From contig JALUWC010000011.1 of assembly GCA_027019885.1 (NCBI GenBank), positions 1-19,762 on the forward strand: a stretch of 19,762 nucleotides of DNA. The letters are read 5' to 3'. Position 1 is the first letter of the stretch, and each line of letters begins with the position of its first letter. The notes beneath the pieces were generated by a model. It saw nothing but the letters and a program-made list of their open reading frames with translations, had not been told where the DNA came from and searched no databases. The DNA comes from Geoglobus sp. GTDB taxonomy: Archaea; Halobacteriota; Archaeoglobi; Archaeoglobales; Archaeoglobaceae. This document shows, piece after piece, positions 7,863-15,197 of the stretch. The translations under genes were made by a program, and so were the position numbers.

Positions 7863-8042
7863 TCAGTATCTGTCCTTTTTCTTCATAATCCAGCTGTGAC
7901 TTCTCATTTTTCTGCTTCTTCCAAAACCACATGAAGCACAATATCCCTTTCTCCTGTGGAATGAAACCTTACCACATCTCCTGCATTTTATGTGAACAAT
8001 CTTCCTTCCTTTCTTGCCCATTGCAGTGGTTCCGCTTGACAT
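7863..8042 (-). CDS. rpl37e: Ribosomal protein L37e
   Basis: Small zinc-binding protein of the large ribosomal subunit, specific to archaea and eukaryotes. It has 59 residues and is very basic. Two CxxC knuckles (C20/C23 and C35/C38, in [12 protein letters not shown] and [10 protein letters not shown]) form the zinc site, followed by the family tail [11 protein letters not shown] 8042 is preferred because GAGGTGA lies four bases upstream and the N-terminus ([14 protein letters not shown]) fits the family; the ATG five bases further upstream is in another frame. The lsm stop lies within the Shine-Dalgarno region, nine bases before the start, and the purF start comes one base after the stop. 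The lsm-rpl37e pair is a known archaeal arrangement. Confidence 0.95.
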   Translation of the reverse strand: MSSGTTAMGKKGRKIVHIKCRRCGKVSFHRRKGYCASCGFGRSRKMRSHSWIMKKKDRY

Positions 8043-8051
8043 GTCATCACC

Positions 8052-8273
8052 TCACTGGGATGGAGACACAAAAACAACAGTGTCACCTCTTATGACAACA
8101 CTTCCAAGCTTTTTCACAACCTCTCCATCCTGTATCTCTTCAGCACTTATCAAAACAAGATTCATGTGGATGTCGTATCCATCAAGCACTCCTCTGAACT
8201 CCCTCCCGCCCTTCAGCCTTACAAGGACGGGAGTGTTTAAAGATCTGTTCAGAACATCAAGGGGTCTTGCCAT
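8052..8273 (-). CDS. Sm-like archaeal protein (LSm)
   Basis: Sm-fold protein expected to form a heptameric ring that binds U-rich RNA. The protein has 73 residues. The Sm1 motif is at about 20-45 ([20 protein letters not shown], with the D-x-H-M-N RNA-binding signature). Sm2 is near the C-terminus ([13 protein letters not shown], with the RGD turn that contacts RNA). The start is set by GGAGG (8281-8285) seven bases upstream. First gene of the lsm-rpl37e-purF operon, divergent from the PUA protein gene. The length and the neighbouring L37e gene fit the Sm1 class of archaeal LSm. Confidence 0.95.
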   Translation of the reverse strand: MARPLDVLNRSLNTPVLVRLKGGREFRGVLDGYDIHMNLVLISAEEIQDGEVVKKLGSVVIRGDTVVFVSPSQ

Positions 8274-8316
8274 TTTTAATCCTCCGTGAGTTTTTTATTC
8301 CCAGTCACTTTGAGTG

Positions 8317-8328
8317 TATTTAAAAATA
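8317..8328. promoter_or_regulatory. Symmetric TATA element between lsm and the PUA gene
   Basis: TATTTAAAAATA is nearly palindromic. On the minus strand it is well placed for the lsm operon (start near 8296, a short leader carrying GGAGG). On the plus strand it lies only about 19 bases before ATG 8341, closer than usual for a leaderless start, so its role for the PUA gene is less certain; TTTTTTATTC (8291-8300) is an alternative. Confidence 0.5.
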
Positions 8329-8340
8329 TCGGATGCGACC

Positions 8341-8808
8341 ATGAAGAGGCAGCGGCTCAGAAAAAAGGAAGCAAGAAGGGTTGCAGAGGAAATAAGGGAA
8401 AACTTTGGGGTTGAGATAGCGGGCGAGATTGACAGGGTGGAGGTGGATGGCAGATCTGTTCTGCTTGTAGATGGCGAGCCCTTTTTGCTTGAGTATGACG
8501 GAAAGCATTACTTCACGGTCTACGGGATCATGAAGCTCAGGCCTGAGAATGGAATGATTGTTGTTGATGAGGGAGCTGTTAAATTTGTTATGAATGGAGC
8601 AGATATTATGAAACCCGGAATAGTCGAAGCTGACGAAAACATAAAGGAAGGAGATTTCTGCTATGTGGTTGTTGAGAAGAAGCTGACACCTCTCGCTGTT
8701 GGTGTGGCACTAGTAGATGGGGAGAAAATGACAGGGGAGAAGGGAAAGGCTGTGAAGAACATCCATCATCTCAATGACAGGATATGGAGGTTCTTTTTTG
8801 TGAAATGA
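8341..8808 (+). CDS. Pre-PUA/PUA-domain RNA-binding protein (DUF1947 family)
   Basis: Archaeal homologue of the MCT-1/eIF2D PUA module; binds structured RNA, probably in translation or tRNA handling, but the exact target is unknown. The protein has 155 residues from ATG 8341. The basic N-terminal helix (KRQRLRKKEARRVAEEI) begins the pre-PUA domain, with beta strands to about residue 70. The PUA domain spans about 75-150: ENGMIVVDEGAVKFVMNGADIMKPGI is diagnostic, followed by GDFCYVVVE and PLAVGVALV. A GTG at 8314 would add nine residues but lies on the TATA-like element, so I reject it. A weak GGATG is found five bases before the ATG. Likely monocistronic; a T6 run follows the stop. Confidence 0.88.
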   Translation: MKRQRLRKKEARRVAEEIRENFGVEIAGEIDRVEVDGRSVLLVDGEPFLLEYDGKHYFTVYGIMKLRPENGMIVVDEGAVKFVMNGADIMKPGIVEADENIKEGDFCYVVVEKKLTPLAVGVALVDGEKMTGEKGKAVKNIHHLNDRIWRFFFVK

Positions 8809-8819
8809 TCCAAACAATG

Positions 8820-8825
8820 TTTTTT
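8820..8825 (+). terminator. T-rich terminator candidate after the PUA gene
   Basis: Six T residues just after the stop of the PUA gene, in an otherwise A-rich spacer. Archaeal terminators are T tracts without a needed hairpin. Weak evidence. Confidence 0.3.
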
Positions 8826-8845
8826 AGGTATTTCAAAAAGGCGTA

Positions 8846-8856
8846 AAGTATATCAA
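8846..8856 (+). promoter_or_regulatory. TATA-like box of the lipoprotein pair
   Basis: AAGTATATCAA lies about 52 bases before ATG 8903, giving a predicted leader of about 27 bases that carries the GGGGGAG site (8891-8897). The box ATTAAAAATA around 8866-8875 is an alternative but would leave no room for the Shine-Dalgarno. Confidence 0.4.
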
Positions 8857-8902
8857 AATTCGATCATTAAAAATACTGATAAAATTTGGTGGGGGAGTGG
8901 TG

Positions 8903-10030
8903 ATGGAACTGTCAAAACTGTTTCCTCTCCTGCTGTTACTGATAATACTGGTTCCAGGATGCTCCCAGAAAGAGAGCTCTGCACCAGAATCAGCTTATGA
9001 GGGGATGAATGCTCCACCGGACATTCCCATCTACAGTGGATCCGAGGTGTATCAGGCACCAGCCTTCTACTATCAGATAACGGGAATCCCAACTGAAGGC
9101 GTGACAGTCTATGTGTATTACACAAAAAATGCCGGTGTAGATGAGCTGCTCAGATGGTACAAACAAAAACTTGGCAGCTATGAGATTGTGGATGAAACGA
9201 CCATCATGAAAGTCCAGACTCCTCAGGGAAGTTTTGAATGGGGCGGAGTTATTTTCAAGAAAGGAGATCGGGGTATCGGGATTTGGGCGATAAGCGGGTC
9301 TTCACCTGAAAAAGGTGGATGCGTTTACTATATTGTAGAAGGCCCACTGGATGTCTTCACTGGAAAAGAGAAGGTTGAGGTTAAAAAGAAAACCCTTCCG
9401 TTATCTGACCGTGTTTCTGGAGAAGAGATTCTGGAGCGATATCCGGGATCTGTTATGCTTGAATATGAGAAATCAGAGGGATTTCCCAGTTCGGTATCGA
9501 TAAACTATGGAACGCAAGATCCAGCTGAGAAGGTTTTCAGATGGTACGAGCAATATTTAACATCAAAGGGGTGGGAGATAAAGAGCGAAAACAAGGAGCA
9601 CAATGTGATGAGTGTAAACGCGGCAAAGAATGGCGATTATGTGGACATCAGCATATATTCACCCACATCCGACATTGAATACACACAGATCTCTGTTCAC
9701 GCTACAATTTATCAACTCCCCCCCTCAGACATTGCCAAGGGAGAAGAACCGGTGAAGAGATATCCGGGATCTGTTATGCTCGATCACACCTCTGCAACTT
9801 ACGGAAATATGAAAATGATTACCACAACATATGGGAGTCATGATTCTCCTGAAAAAATAAAGAGCTGGTATCAGAACGAGTTAACAGGCGAGGGATGGCA
9901 GATAGTCACAGCAGGCACATCTGATGGAAAGATGAGCATTTTTGCAACCAGACAGACCAGCAACATCCAGATAGAGATCAGCAGAGATGGATATACTGAA
10001 ATAGACGTCATCTACCAGGGAGCCAAATGA
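8903..10030 (+). CDS. Lipoprotein with three copies of an unnamed domain
   Basis: Predicted cell-surface lipoprotein of 375 residues; I do not recognise a named function. The signal peptide has a leucine-rich core (6-17) and the lipobox LVPGC with Cys20. Three related units follow: about 40-130, 178-275 and 285-375. Each starts with a Pro/Tyr-Pro-Gly-Ser-type turn (IPIYSGSE, RYPGSVML, RYPGSVML). A Tyr-containing strand comes next, then a helix with Trp-Tyr (LLRWYKQKL, VFRWYEQYL, IKSWYQNEL) and a Gly-Trp-x-Ile strand in units 2 and 3. The layout resembles small alpha/beta domains found in other archaeal and bacterial lipoproteins. ATG 8903 is chosen because GGAG lies six bases upstream; two GTG codons just before it are less likely. 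The next lipoprotein starts one base after its stop, so both are probably made together. Confidence 0.8.
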   Translation: MELSKLFPLLLLLIILVPGCSQKESSAPESAYEGMNAPPDIPIYSGSEVYQAPAFYYQITGIPTEGVTVYVYYTKNAGVDELLRWYKQKLGSYEIVDETTIMKVQTPQGSFEWGGVIFKKGDRGIGIWAISGSSPEKGGCVYYIVEGPLDVFTGKEKVEVKKKTLPLSDRVSGEEILERYPGSVMLEYEKSEGFPSSVSINYGTQDPAEKVFRWYEQYLTSKGWEIKSENKEHNVMSVNAAKNGDYVDISIYSPTSDIEYTQISVHATIYQLPPSDIAKGEEPVKRYPGSVMLDHTSATYGNMKMITTTYGSHDSPEKIKSWYQNELTGEGWQIVTAGTSDGKMSIFATRQTSNIQIEISRDGYTEIDVIYQGAK

Positions 10031-10031
10031 G

Positions 10032-11705
10032 ATGAGATATTTAGCCGTGTTAATTCTTGTTCTTGCAGTAATTGTTTCTGGATGCTCTCAAAACAGACCG
10101 GAACTGAAAACAACCCCTGAATCAAAAGCAACGCCTGAAACAAAAGAAACAAGCAGGTTGGTTTACGGAAAAGAGATTCTGAAAACAGATCTCCCACCGG
10201 AGGATGCTGTCATCAGGTTTCTACCAGACCTGAACCATACATGGAAACTTGTTAAATCTGACAGAGGAAATACCCTGTCCATCCCCGGTGAGATTCCGAG
10301 GGTGCCAGAGGTGGGTTACATCAGAAACGTAAGCGCGAACATCAACGGATTCCTTGCAACGCCATTGGTCGAGAATGGGCTGATATTTCTGGCAGATTCA
10401 CAGGGAGTATACGCTTTAAGTGAAAAAAACGGAGAGCTTGTATGGGGAGATGAAATCTATTCTGACAGTCTCGAGGGAAGGAAAATTGGCAATCCGCAGC
10501 CATGGACAAAGTGGAAGGCGTTGGGACTCAATCGATTCGTGGAAGCTTACGGACTGGGCAAGTACCTGTATGTGGCAACATCTTCCTACCTCGATGCTGG
10601 AGATGCTATGATTATCGCACTAAACAAAACCAGCGGGGAAGTTGTGTGGAAGGTTGAGATGCCAACAGAGGAAAATGACTCGTCGAGATCATCCACCACC
10701 TCAAACCTTCTCGTTGCAGATGGGGAAGTCTGTGCGGGTTCTGTCAGAGATGAAGGATACATATACTGCTTTACCGAGGATGGAAAGGCTGTCTGGAAAG
10801 GCAGGATAGGCGGAAATGTCAGAGGGCTGGCATACGGGAATGGAATTCTTTTTGCCACCTCCGAAGGAGGAAATTCGATTCATGCCTTTGACATAAAAAC
10901 AGGCAGGGAACTGTGGAGATACACCTACAAAGATGCGGTGAGCACGCCGTTATACAGAGACGGAAGGATTCTCTTTATAGGCGGGGGGAAACTGGTTGCA
11001 ATTTCATCGAATGGCGAGTTTCTCTGGGAGAAAAACATCGCTGGAGGAGAGGATGTAAACACCAATGCGTTCCTTGCTGTTGGAGACAGAATCTACGCTC
11101 CGAGAAACATAGGAGAGAGGCCACTTGAACTGTACACCCTGAACTTCGACGGTAAAATCGCAGGAAAATTCAGGCTTGAGGGAGATGAGAGGGCAGGTGC
11201 GCCTGTGGTAACAGAAAATGTTGTCATTCTTCCCGTCACTGGCAGGGACTATGCAAAAATATACTTTCTATGGAAGGGCAAAAGCAAGCTTTCTGAATTC
11301 AAACTGAATGGAGATGAGATTTTCATGCCAAAAATAGCCATTTCGCATGGAAAAATTTACGCCGTTTTCTCAGATGACAGGATGGATGGCAGAACGAATC
11401 ATGTCATTGTTCAGTTCAAGGATTCGCAAAAACCGGAAATCAGGAAGGTTGAAGAAACAGAACACAACGGGAGTGTTGATGTGAAAGCACTGATTCAGGA
11501 CAAACAGAGCGGGATTCACAGAGTCCTGATAGCATACAGAAACGATTCGGTATGGCACTATGTGGAGATGGAGCTTGCAAGAAGGTATGTGATGGAACCG
11601 ATAGGTGGTTACGGATTCGGTGAGGAGGAATACATGGCAACAATCCCGAAAGCAGAGCATGTGATCATGGCCATAGACAACTCCGGGAATTATATCCTAA
11701 AATAG
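10032..11705 (+). CDS. PQQ-type beta-propeller lipoprotein with Ig-like C-terminus
   Basis: Predicted surface lipoprotein of 557 residues. Signal peptide 1-17 with lipobox IVSGC (Cys18), then a Thr/Glu/Lys-rich linker to about residue 42. Residues about 90-420 contain repeated propeller blades of the PQQ-like type: GVYALSEKNGELVWG, IIALNKTSGEVVWKVEMP, YIYCFTEDGKAVWKGRIGG, IHAFDIKTGRELWRY and KLVAISSNGEFLWEKNI. Residues about 450-557 look like an Ig-like domain (KQSGIHRVLIAYRNDS, ending AIDNSGNYIL). No PQQ ligand set is visible, so a binding or scaffold role (as in BamB-like proteins) is more likely than dehydrogenase activity. It starts one base after the previous lipoprotein stop, with GGGAG nine bases upstream, and ends three bases from the convergent phosphatase gene. 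Confidence 0.82.
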   Translation: MRYLAVLILVLAVIVSGCSQNRPELKTTPESKATPETKETSRLVYGKEILKTDLPPEDAVIRFLPDLNHTWKLVKSDRGNTLSIPGEIPRVPEVGYIRNVSANINGFLATPLVENGLIFLADSQGVYALSEKNGELVWGDEIYSDSLEGRKIGNPQPWTKWKALGLNRFVEAYGLGKYLYVATSSYLDAGDAMIIALNKTSGEVVWKVEMPTEENDSSRSSTTSNLLVADGEVCAGSVRDEGYIYCFTEDGKAVWKGRIGGNVRGLAYGNGILFATSEGGNSIHAFDIKTGRELWRYTYKDAVSTPLYRDGRILFIGGGKLVAISSNGEFLWEKNIAGGEDVNTNAFLAVGDRIYAPRNIGERPLELYTLNFDGKIAGKFRLEGDERAGAPVVTENVVILPVTGRDYAKIYFLWKGKSKLSEFKLNGDEIFMPKIAISHGKIYAVFSDDRMDGRTNHVIVQFKDSQKPEIRKVEETEHNGSVDVKALIQDKQSGIHRVLIAYRNDSVWHYVEMELARRYVMEPIGGYGFGEEEYMATIPKAEHVIMAIDNSGNYILK

Positions 11706-11708
11706 ATT

Positions 11709-12374
11709 TCAGATCAATCCAAGAAACTCAAGCGCCTCAACAACTCCATCTCCATTTGGCTTTGATGTCACAACATCTGCAATTTGTTTGAGCTTCAGAT
11801 GGGCATTTGCAACCGCTATGCCAATACCGGCAACCTCAAAGAGATCCACATCATTTTCAGAATCGCCTATGGCAGCAAAACTCTTCACATCAATCCCCAG
11901 CTTTTCCGCAATAAACCTGAGTGCCTTTCCCTTGCTCACATTCTCATCGATGATGTGGTATGCAAAACCTGAGTCGATCAGCTTGACTCCATATCCTGTG
12001 AGAATTTTTTCAGCTTCCTCTTTCCTGAAAGTTCTTCTCAAACACACCTCAGCTTTTCTGAAGTCATCATCGAGCAGTACAACCTCAAACTCATTTTCGA
12101 GAGCCTTCAGAGCCCTGTAGCACTTGTTCTTGTCTCCGAGGACTGTATCATCCCCATCATACTCGAATCTAACCACACCACCATTCTCGCATATAACGAT
12201 ATCGGAAACGCCAATGAGCTTGGCTGCAGTTCTTGCAAAACACGATATGTTTCCTGTCGCAAGAACAACCGGAATTTCAAGTTTTCTGAGAGCCTCAACT
12301 GCCCTGCAATTGAGGCTTCTTTTTTTGTCGGTTAGAGTGCCATCTATGTCAATGGCAACTGCCTTTATTTCCAT
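11709..12374 (-). CDS. Archaeal phosphoglycolate phosphatase, HAD superfamily
   Basis: HAD hydrolase that removes phosphate from 2-phosphoglycolate or a related small phosphoester in the cytosol. The protein has 221 residues from ATG 12374, the usual size of the archaeal PGP family. Motif I is DIDGTLT with D9 (nucleophile) and D11; motif II is VVLATGN; the motif III lysine lies in SKGKALRF; motif IV is AIGDSENDVDLF. The region between motifs II and III is a C2-type cap. An upstream in-frame start would add 35 residues antisense to the mtrH-like gene, so it is rejected. The gene is probably leaderless, with the shared AT-rich box 26 bases upstream. It runs tail to tail with the propeller lipoprotein. 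A Cof-type sugar phosphatase is the main alternative. Confidence 0.88.
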   Translation of the reverse strand: MEIKAVAIDIDGTLTDKKRSLNCRAVEALRKLEIPVVLATGNISCFARTAAKLIGVSDIVICENGGVVRFEYDGDDTVLGDKNKCYRALKALENEFEVVLLDDDFRKAEVCLRRTFRKEEAEKILTGYGVKLIDSGFAYHIIDENVSKGKALRFIAEKLGIDVKSFAAIGDSENDVDLFEVAGIGIAVANAHLKLKQIADVVTSKPNGDGVVEALEFLGLI

Positions 12375-12390
12375 GGGATAAACCGAAATG

Positions 12391-12404
12391 CATAATAATT
12401 TTAA
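12391..12404. promoter_or_regulatory. Bidirectional promoter shared by the PGP and MtrH-like genes
   Basis: CATAATAATTTTAA sits in a 45-base spacer between two divergent ATGs (12374 minus, 12420 plus). Its left part is centred about 25 bases before ATG 12420 and its right part about 26 bases before ATG 12374, so both mRNAs are probably leaderless and the two TATA-like boxes overlap. Confidence 0.5.
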
Positions 12405-12419
12405 TCTTCCGCTTTCAAC

Positions 12420-13256
12420 ATGTCGTGGCCTGATTTCAGAAGAGTTGTGCTCATCGGGAGCATTTTCTATTCCCGCCACAGAATTGTAGAAGATCCAAAT
12501 AAAGGAGTTTTCAACAGGGAAAAAGCTGAGGAACTCGTGGCAAAGCAGGAAGAACTCTCCGATGCCTACGGAATAGAGGGGATTCTGGATGTTGTTGCAG
12601 AGACAGGAGACGCAATCGTGAGGTACCTTGATTTTGTGGCTGATGTCACTGACAGACCATTCATTCTCGACGGATATCTTGAGGCGAGGCTTGAGGGGCT
12701 CAGATACGTTGAGGAGCTTGAAATTGCTGACAGAGTTATATACAACTCCATAAACCCAATAAACACAAGTGAGGAGCTTGAAAGCATAAAAAGGGCTGGA
12801 GTAAAGAATGCTGTTGTTTTTGACTATGACCCATCCTACACATCCCCCAGCAGGAGGATTCTTCTGCTCTCAGGGGATGGAAGAAAGGAAGGGCTCATAC
12901 CAAAAGCAGGAAAGCTTGGAATAGAGAACATTATGATCGATGTTGTGCCCACAGACATCAGAAGTCTTGGGGAGGTCGTAGAAACCCTTCTGCTTGTGAG
13001 GTCAACCTACCCCCATCCGGCAGGTTGCGGGCCGGCCAATGTCAGCTATTACATGGCAGATTACCTGAAAGAAGAGCTTGATACAGGAATTCTCGTAAGC
13101 AGCGTTGACAGCGTTGCCCAGCTTTTCAGCGACTTCATATTCTACGGGCCCATCGAAAGATCTGAAATTGCATTTCAGAGTGCATACATCGTTGAGGAGA
13201 TCAAAGAGGGAATGAGCATGGAATTGCATGAGTTCATAGGTGAGAGGTATGATTGA
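12420..13256 (+). CDS. MtrH-family methyltetrahydromethanopterin methyltransferase
   Basis: The family transfers a methyl group between tetrahydromethanopterin (or a related pterin) and a corrinoid protein; MtrH is that subunit of the methanogen Mtr complex. The protein has 278 residues, shorter than the roughly 310 of methanogen MtrH. Shared marks in order: ILDVVAETGDAI; RPFILDG, where MtrH has the DP-rich pterin site; the block EIADRVIYNSINP (a strong signature) around residues 98-110; AGVKNAVVFDYDP; MIDVVPTDIRSLGE; GCGPANVSYY; and FIFYGPIERSEIAF near the C-terminus. It is the first gene of a two-gene operon, probably leaderless, and its stop overlaps the next gene by eight bases. No MtrA-G or corrinoid-protein gene is nearby. 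Substrate and direction are unknown; gene symbol withheld because it is a paralogue. Confidence 0.85.
   Translation: MSWPDFRRVVLIGSIFYSRHRIVEDPNKGVFNREKAEELVAKQEELSDAYGIEGILDVVAETGDAIVRYLDFVADVTDRPFILDGYLEARLEGLRYVEELEIADRVIYNSINPINTSEELESIKRAGVKNAVVFDYDPSYTSPSRRILLLSGDGRKEGLIPKAGKLGIENIMIDVVPTDIRSLGEVVETLLLVRSTYPHPAGCGPANVSYYMADYLKEELDTGILVSSVDSVAQLFSDFIFYGPIERSEIAFQSAYIVEEIKEGMSMELHEFIGERYD
13239..13243 (+). promoter_or_regulatory. Ribosome binding site of the 486-residue protein
   Basis: GGTGA inside the end of the MtrH-like gene, five bases before ATG 13249. It decides the start against the GTG at 13240, which would lie on the site itself. Confidence 0.6.
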
Positions 13257-14709
13257 GGAGGTGGCAGAAAACGGATTGAAGCTTCAGTATGAGTGTGTGA
13301 AGGCTATAGAATCCTTCAGATTCGATGACTTCAGATTTGATCACGCAAAAAACTTTGTCAGGGCTGTTGAGGGCATGAAAGCCTTGGACAATCAGAGCGA
13401 TGAGGCGTTTCAGCTTTACAGAATGTCCCTTCTGATTCACTACAAAACTCTCACATCGCTGACGGAGTCAATCAGACCATTTGAGTCAGCCTTCCTTGAG
13501 TGGATGCAGACACCCGTTGCCTTTGAGAGGTTGAAGGAGCTTGACCCATCATTCAGGGAGAGCGTTGAAATTCTTGCAAGAACCGTAGATGAGAGCGATG
13601 AGATAGTGGGCATTGAGGCGATGAGGCTTGCAAACGGATTCTATGGCGTCACATCTGCCAAGGACTTTGCAGCCATTCCCGGATCAACCTTAAGCGTTCT
13701 CGCAAAAATTGTGGAGTGGGCTGGAATTGATAGAGAGCATGCAAAAACAGTTCTTGCAAGCAAGTCATGGGGACTGCTGACATCCTATGTTTTTGGAGAC
13801 ATGTTTCTGCTTGTTCTCAGAGAAACGGGGAGCATTCAAAAAGCGCTGGAGGCAGAGAAGAGAGCAATGAAGAGGATGCTCCTCGAGCCTGTTGAGATGC
13901 AGACAAGCATCATGAAGTCATTTGGATTTGAGTCATTCAGACCTGAGGATTATTACAAAGCTTACATCGGGGAGTTCACACCCTTTATTGACATGGCATT
14001 CAGAGAGAACGTGCATCCTACCAATATAGTCGTCCTGCCGACTCATGTTGGAGATGTCGGTCACCACATTGGCTGGCAGTACTACAGCATCTGCAGGGAT
14101 GAGATGAACATGGATGTTCTCAGGACTCATTATGCAGTTCTTGAGAGAAACATGAAAAATGCAATTGAAAACGGGCATGTCAAAAACATCTTCGATCTGT
14201 CAACGTTTTTCACAGGTGTATCGGCAGCATACATTTACAGGATTCTCAGCGATGAGGGCTTTACAGCAGAAATGCTCACAAGACTCTTTACAGAAAGATT
14301 CTACCACAGCATTATCGGAAATCAGTTCAACAGGTACATTGTGAGAGAATTGCATGTGAACGATTTCATGGATTTTGCAGCCAGAGGGGAGAGAATAGGC
14401 AGGGATGGATGGAGAATAAGGGATCTCACGATAGACTTTTCCCCGCTTGAGGAATCAGCCTACCTCAATTCAGGAGAGCTCTATGCCTTCCCATTCTGCA
14501 ACTCTGCAACGAGGTTTGCCTCGCTCATGAAATTTGTGGATATGCCCTGCCTTCTTGCACCTGAGCCTCCAAGCATAACCGTGCTTGTGAATGCGATCGC
14601 ATTGAATCCTGAGAAAGCCTTTGCTCCTGTGAACCTTTGCAAGGGATGCGCCACAGCAGACATCCAGCCTGCAAGATGCCTGCTGTGCAGGGCGAAGAAC
14701 GTCATCTGA
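13249..14709 (+). CDS. Unknown 486-residue protein coupled to the MtrH-like gene
   Basis: I cannot name this protein with confidence. DUF2193, an archaeal family of similar length, is what I would test first. It is soluble: no signal peptide or membrane segment is visible. The N-terminal two thirds (1-400) looks mostly helical. A conserved-looking segment at 258-283 reads HVGDVGHHIGWQYYSIC, with adjacent histidines 272/273. The C-terminus carries two CxxC knuckles, C464/C467 (CKGC) and C477/C480 (CLLC), likely a metal site; further cysteines are at 282, 417 and 434. The start overlaps the MtrH-like gene by eight bases, so the two proteins are very probably made in fixed ratio and work together. 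No classical DxHxxG cobalamin motif is present. A role in methyl transfer is inference from context only. Confidence 0.85.
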   Translation: MIEEVAENGLKLQYECVKAIESFRFDDFRFDHAKNFVRAVEGMKALDNQSDEAFQLYRMSLLIHYKTLTSLTESIRPFESAFLEWMQTPVAFERLKELDPSFRESVEILARTVDESDEIVGIEAMRLANGFYGVTSAKDFAAIPGSTLSVLAKIVEWAGIDREHAKTVLASKSWGLLTSYVFGDMFLLVLRETGSIQKALEAEKRAMKRMLLEPVEMQTSIMKSFGFESFRPEDYYKAYIGEFTPFIDMAFRENVHPTNIVVLPTHVGDVGHHIGWQYYSICRDEMNMDVLRTHYAVLERNMKNAIENGHVKNIFDLSTFFTGVSAAYIYRILSDEGFTAEMLTRLFTERFYHSIIGNQFNRYIVRELHVNDFMDFAARGERIGRDGWRIRDLTIDFSPLEESAYLNSGELYAFPFCNSATRFASLMKFVDMPCLLAPEPPSITVLVNAIALNPEKAFAPVNLCKGCATADIQPARCLLCRAKNVI

Positions 14710-14712
14710 AAA

Positions 14713-14722
14713 GCTTTTATTA
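14713..14722 (+). promoter_or_regulatory. TATA-like box of the PNPOx-like gene
   Basis: CTTTTATTAC-type element centred about 25 bases before ATG 14743, with no Shine-Dalgarno, so a leaderless start is likely. The T6 run at 14725-14730 may also help end the upstream operon transcript. Confidence 0.45.
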
Positions 14723-14742
14723 CATTTTTTCACGAATTTATC

Positions 14743-15147
14743 ATGGAAAGGGATGAGATTCTGAAAATGTTTGAGGGAGATTGCAGCCAGAGGATTTTCT
14801 GGGTATCAACTTGCGACGAGATGCCACATCTTGCCCCGGTATGCTTTGTCAGGTACATGAATGGAAGGGTTGTTGTTGCCTACAATTTCATAAAAAGAAC
14901 CGCAAGGAACGTTGAAAAAACAGGGAGAGCGAGTGTAGGCTTTGCTGAAAAGGGTGAAAAGGGATTTTATGGTTATCTTGTTAAGGGAAAGGCATGGATA
15001 GACTACAGTGGGGAATTCTTCAACGAGATAAGAAATTTTGTTGAAGGAAAAACAGGGGGCAGAAGAAGTCCAAAGGGGGCACTGGTTGTTGAACCTGAGG
15101 AGATATACTCGCTATCTCCGGGAGAGGGAAAGAAGAGACTTTACTGA
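14743..15147 (+). CDS. Pyridoxamine 5'-phosphate oxidase-like flavin-binding protein
   Basis: Split beta-barrel protein of 134 residues that probably binds FMN or F420; the family includes many small reductases and oxidases of unknown substrate. Visible family pattern: IFWVSTCDEMPHLAPVCFVR (first strands, about 18-37), GRVVVAYNFIKRTARNVEKT (strand, then the phosphate-binding Lys/Arg-rich helix start, 41-60), and RASVGFAEKG with GYLVKGKAWI. The C-terminus (about 115-134) is an EEIYSLSPGE-type tail. No membrane or signal segment is present. It lies between the MtrH-like operon and the siroheme-type gene, both plus strand, but has its own promoter-like box, so co-regulation is uncertain. A pyridoxal-phosphate synthesis role is less likely given the short length. 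Confidence 0.75.
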   Translation: MERDEILKMFEGDCSQRIFWVSTCDEMPHLAPVCFVRYMNGRVVVAYNFIKRTARNVEKTGRASVGFAEKGEKGFYGYLVKGKAWIDYSGEFFNEIRNFVEGKTGGRRSPKGALVVEPEEIYSLSPGEGKKRLY

Positions 15148-15168
15148 CCGAAGTTCTTAGGGGATACT

Positions 15169-15179
15169 GTTATCTTAAC
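15169..15179 (+). promoter_or_regulatory. Possible TATA-like box of the siroheme-type gene
   Basis: GTTATCTTAAC, centred about 24 bases before the GTG at 15198. Weak match; the gene could instead be transcribed from the PNPOx-like promoter. Confidence 0.3.
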
Positions 15180-15197
15180 GCCCTGCAATTTTTTAAT

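Noticed and set aside
8314..8340. GTG start giving the PUA protein nine extra residues
   Set aside because: The added codons overlie the symmetric TATA-like element, and the family normally begins with the basic KRQRLRKKE-type helix at ATG 8341.
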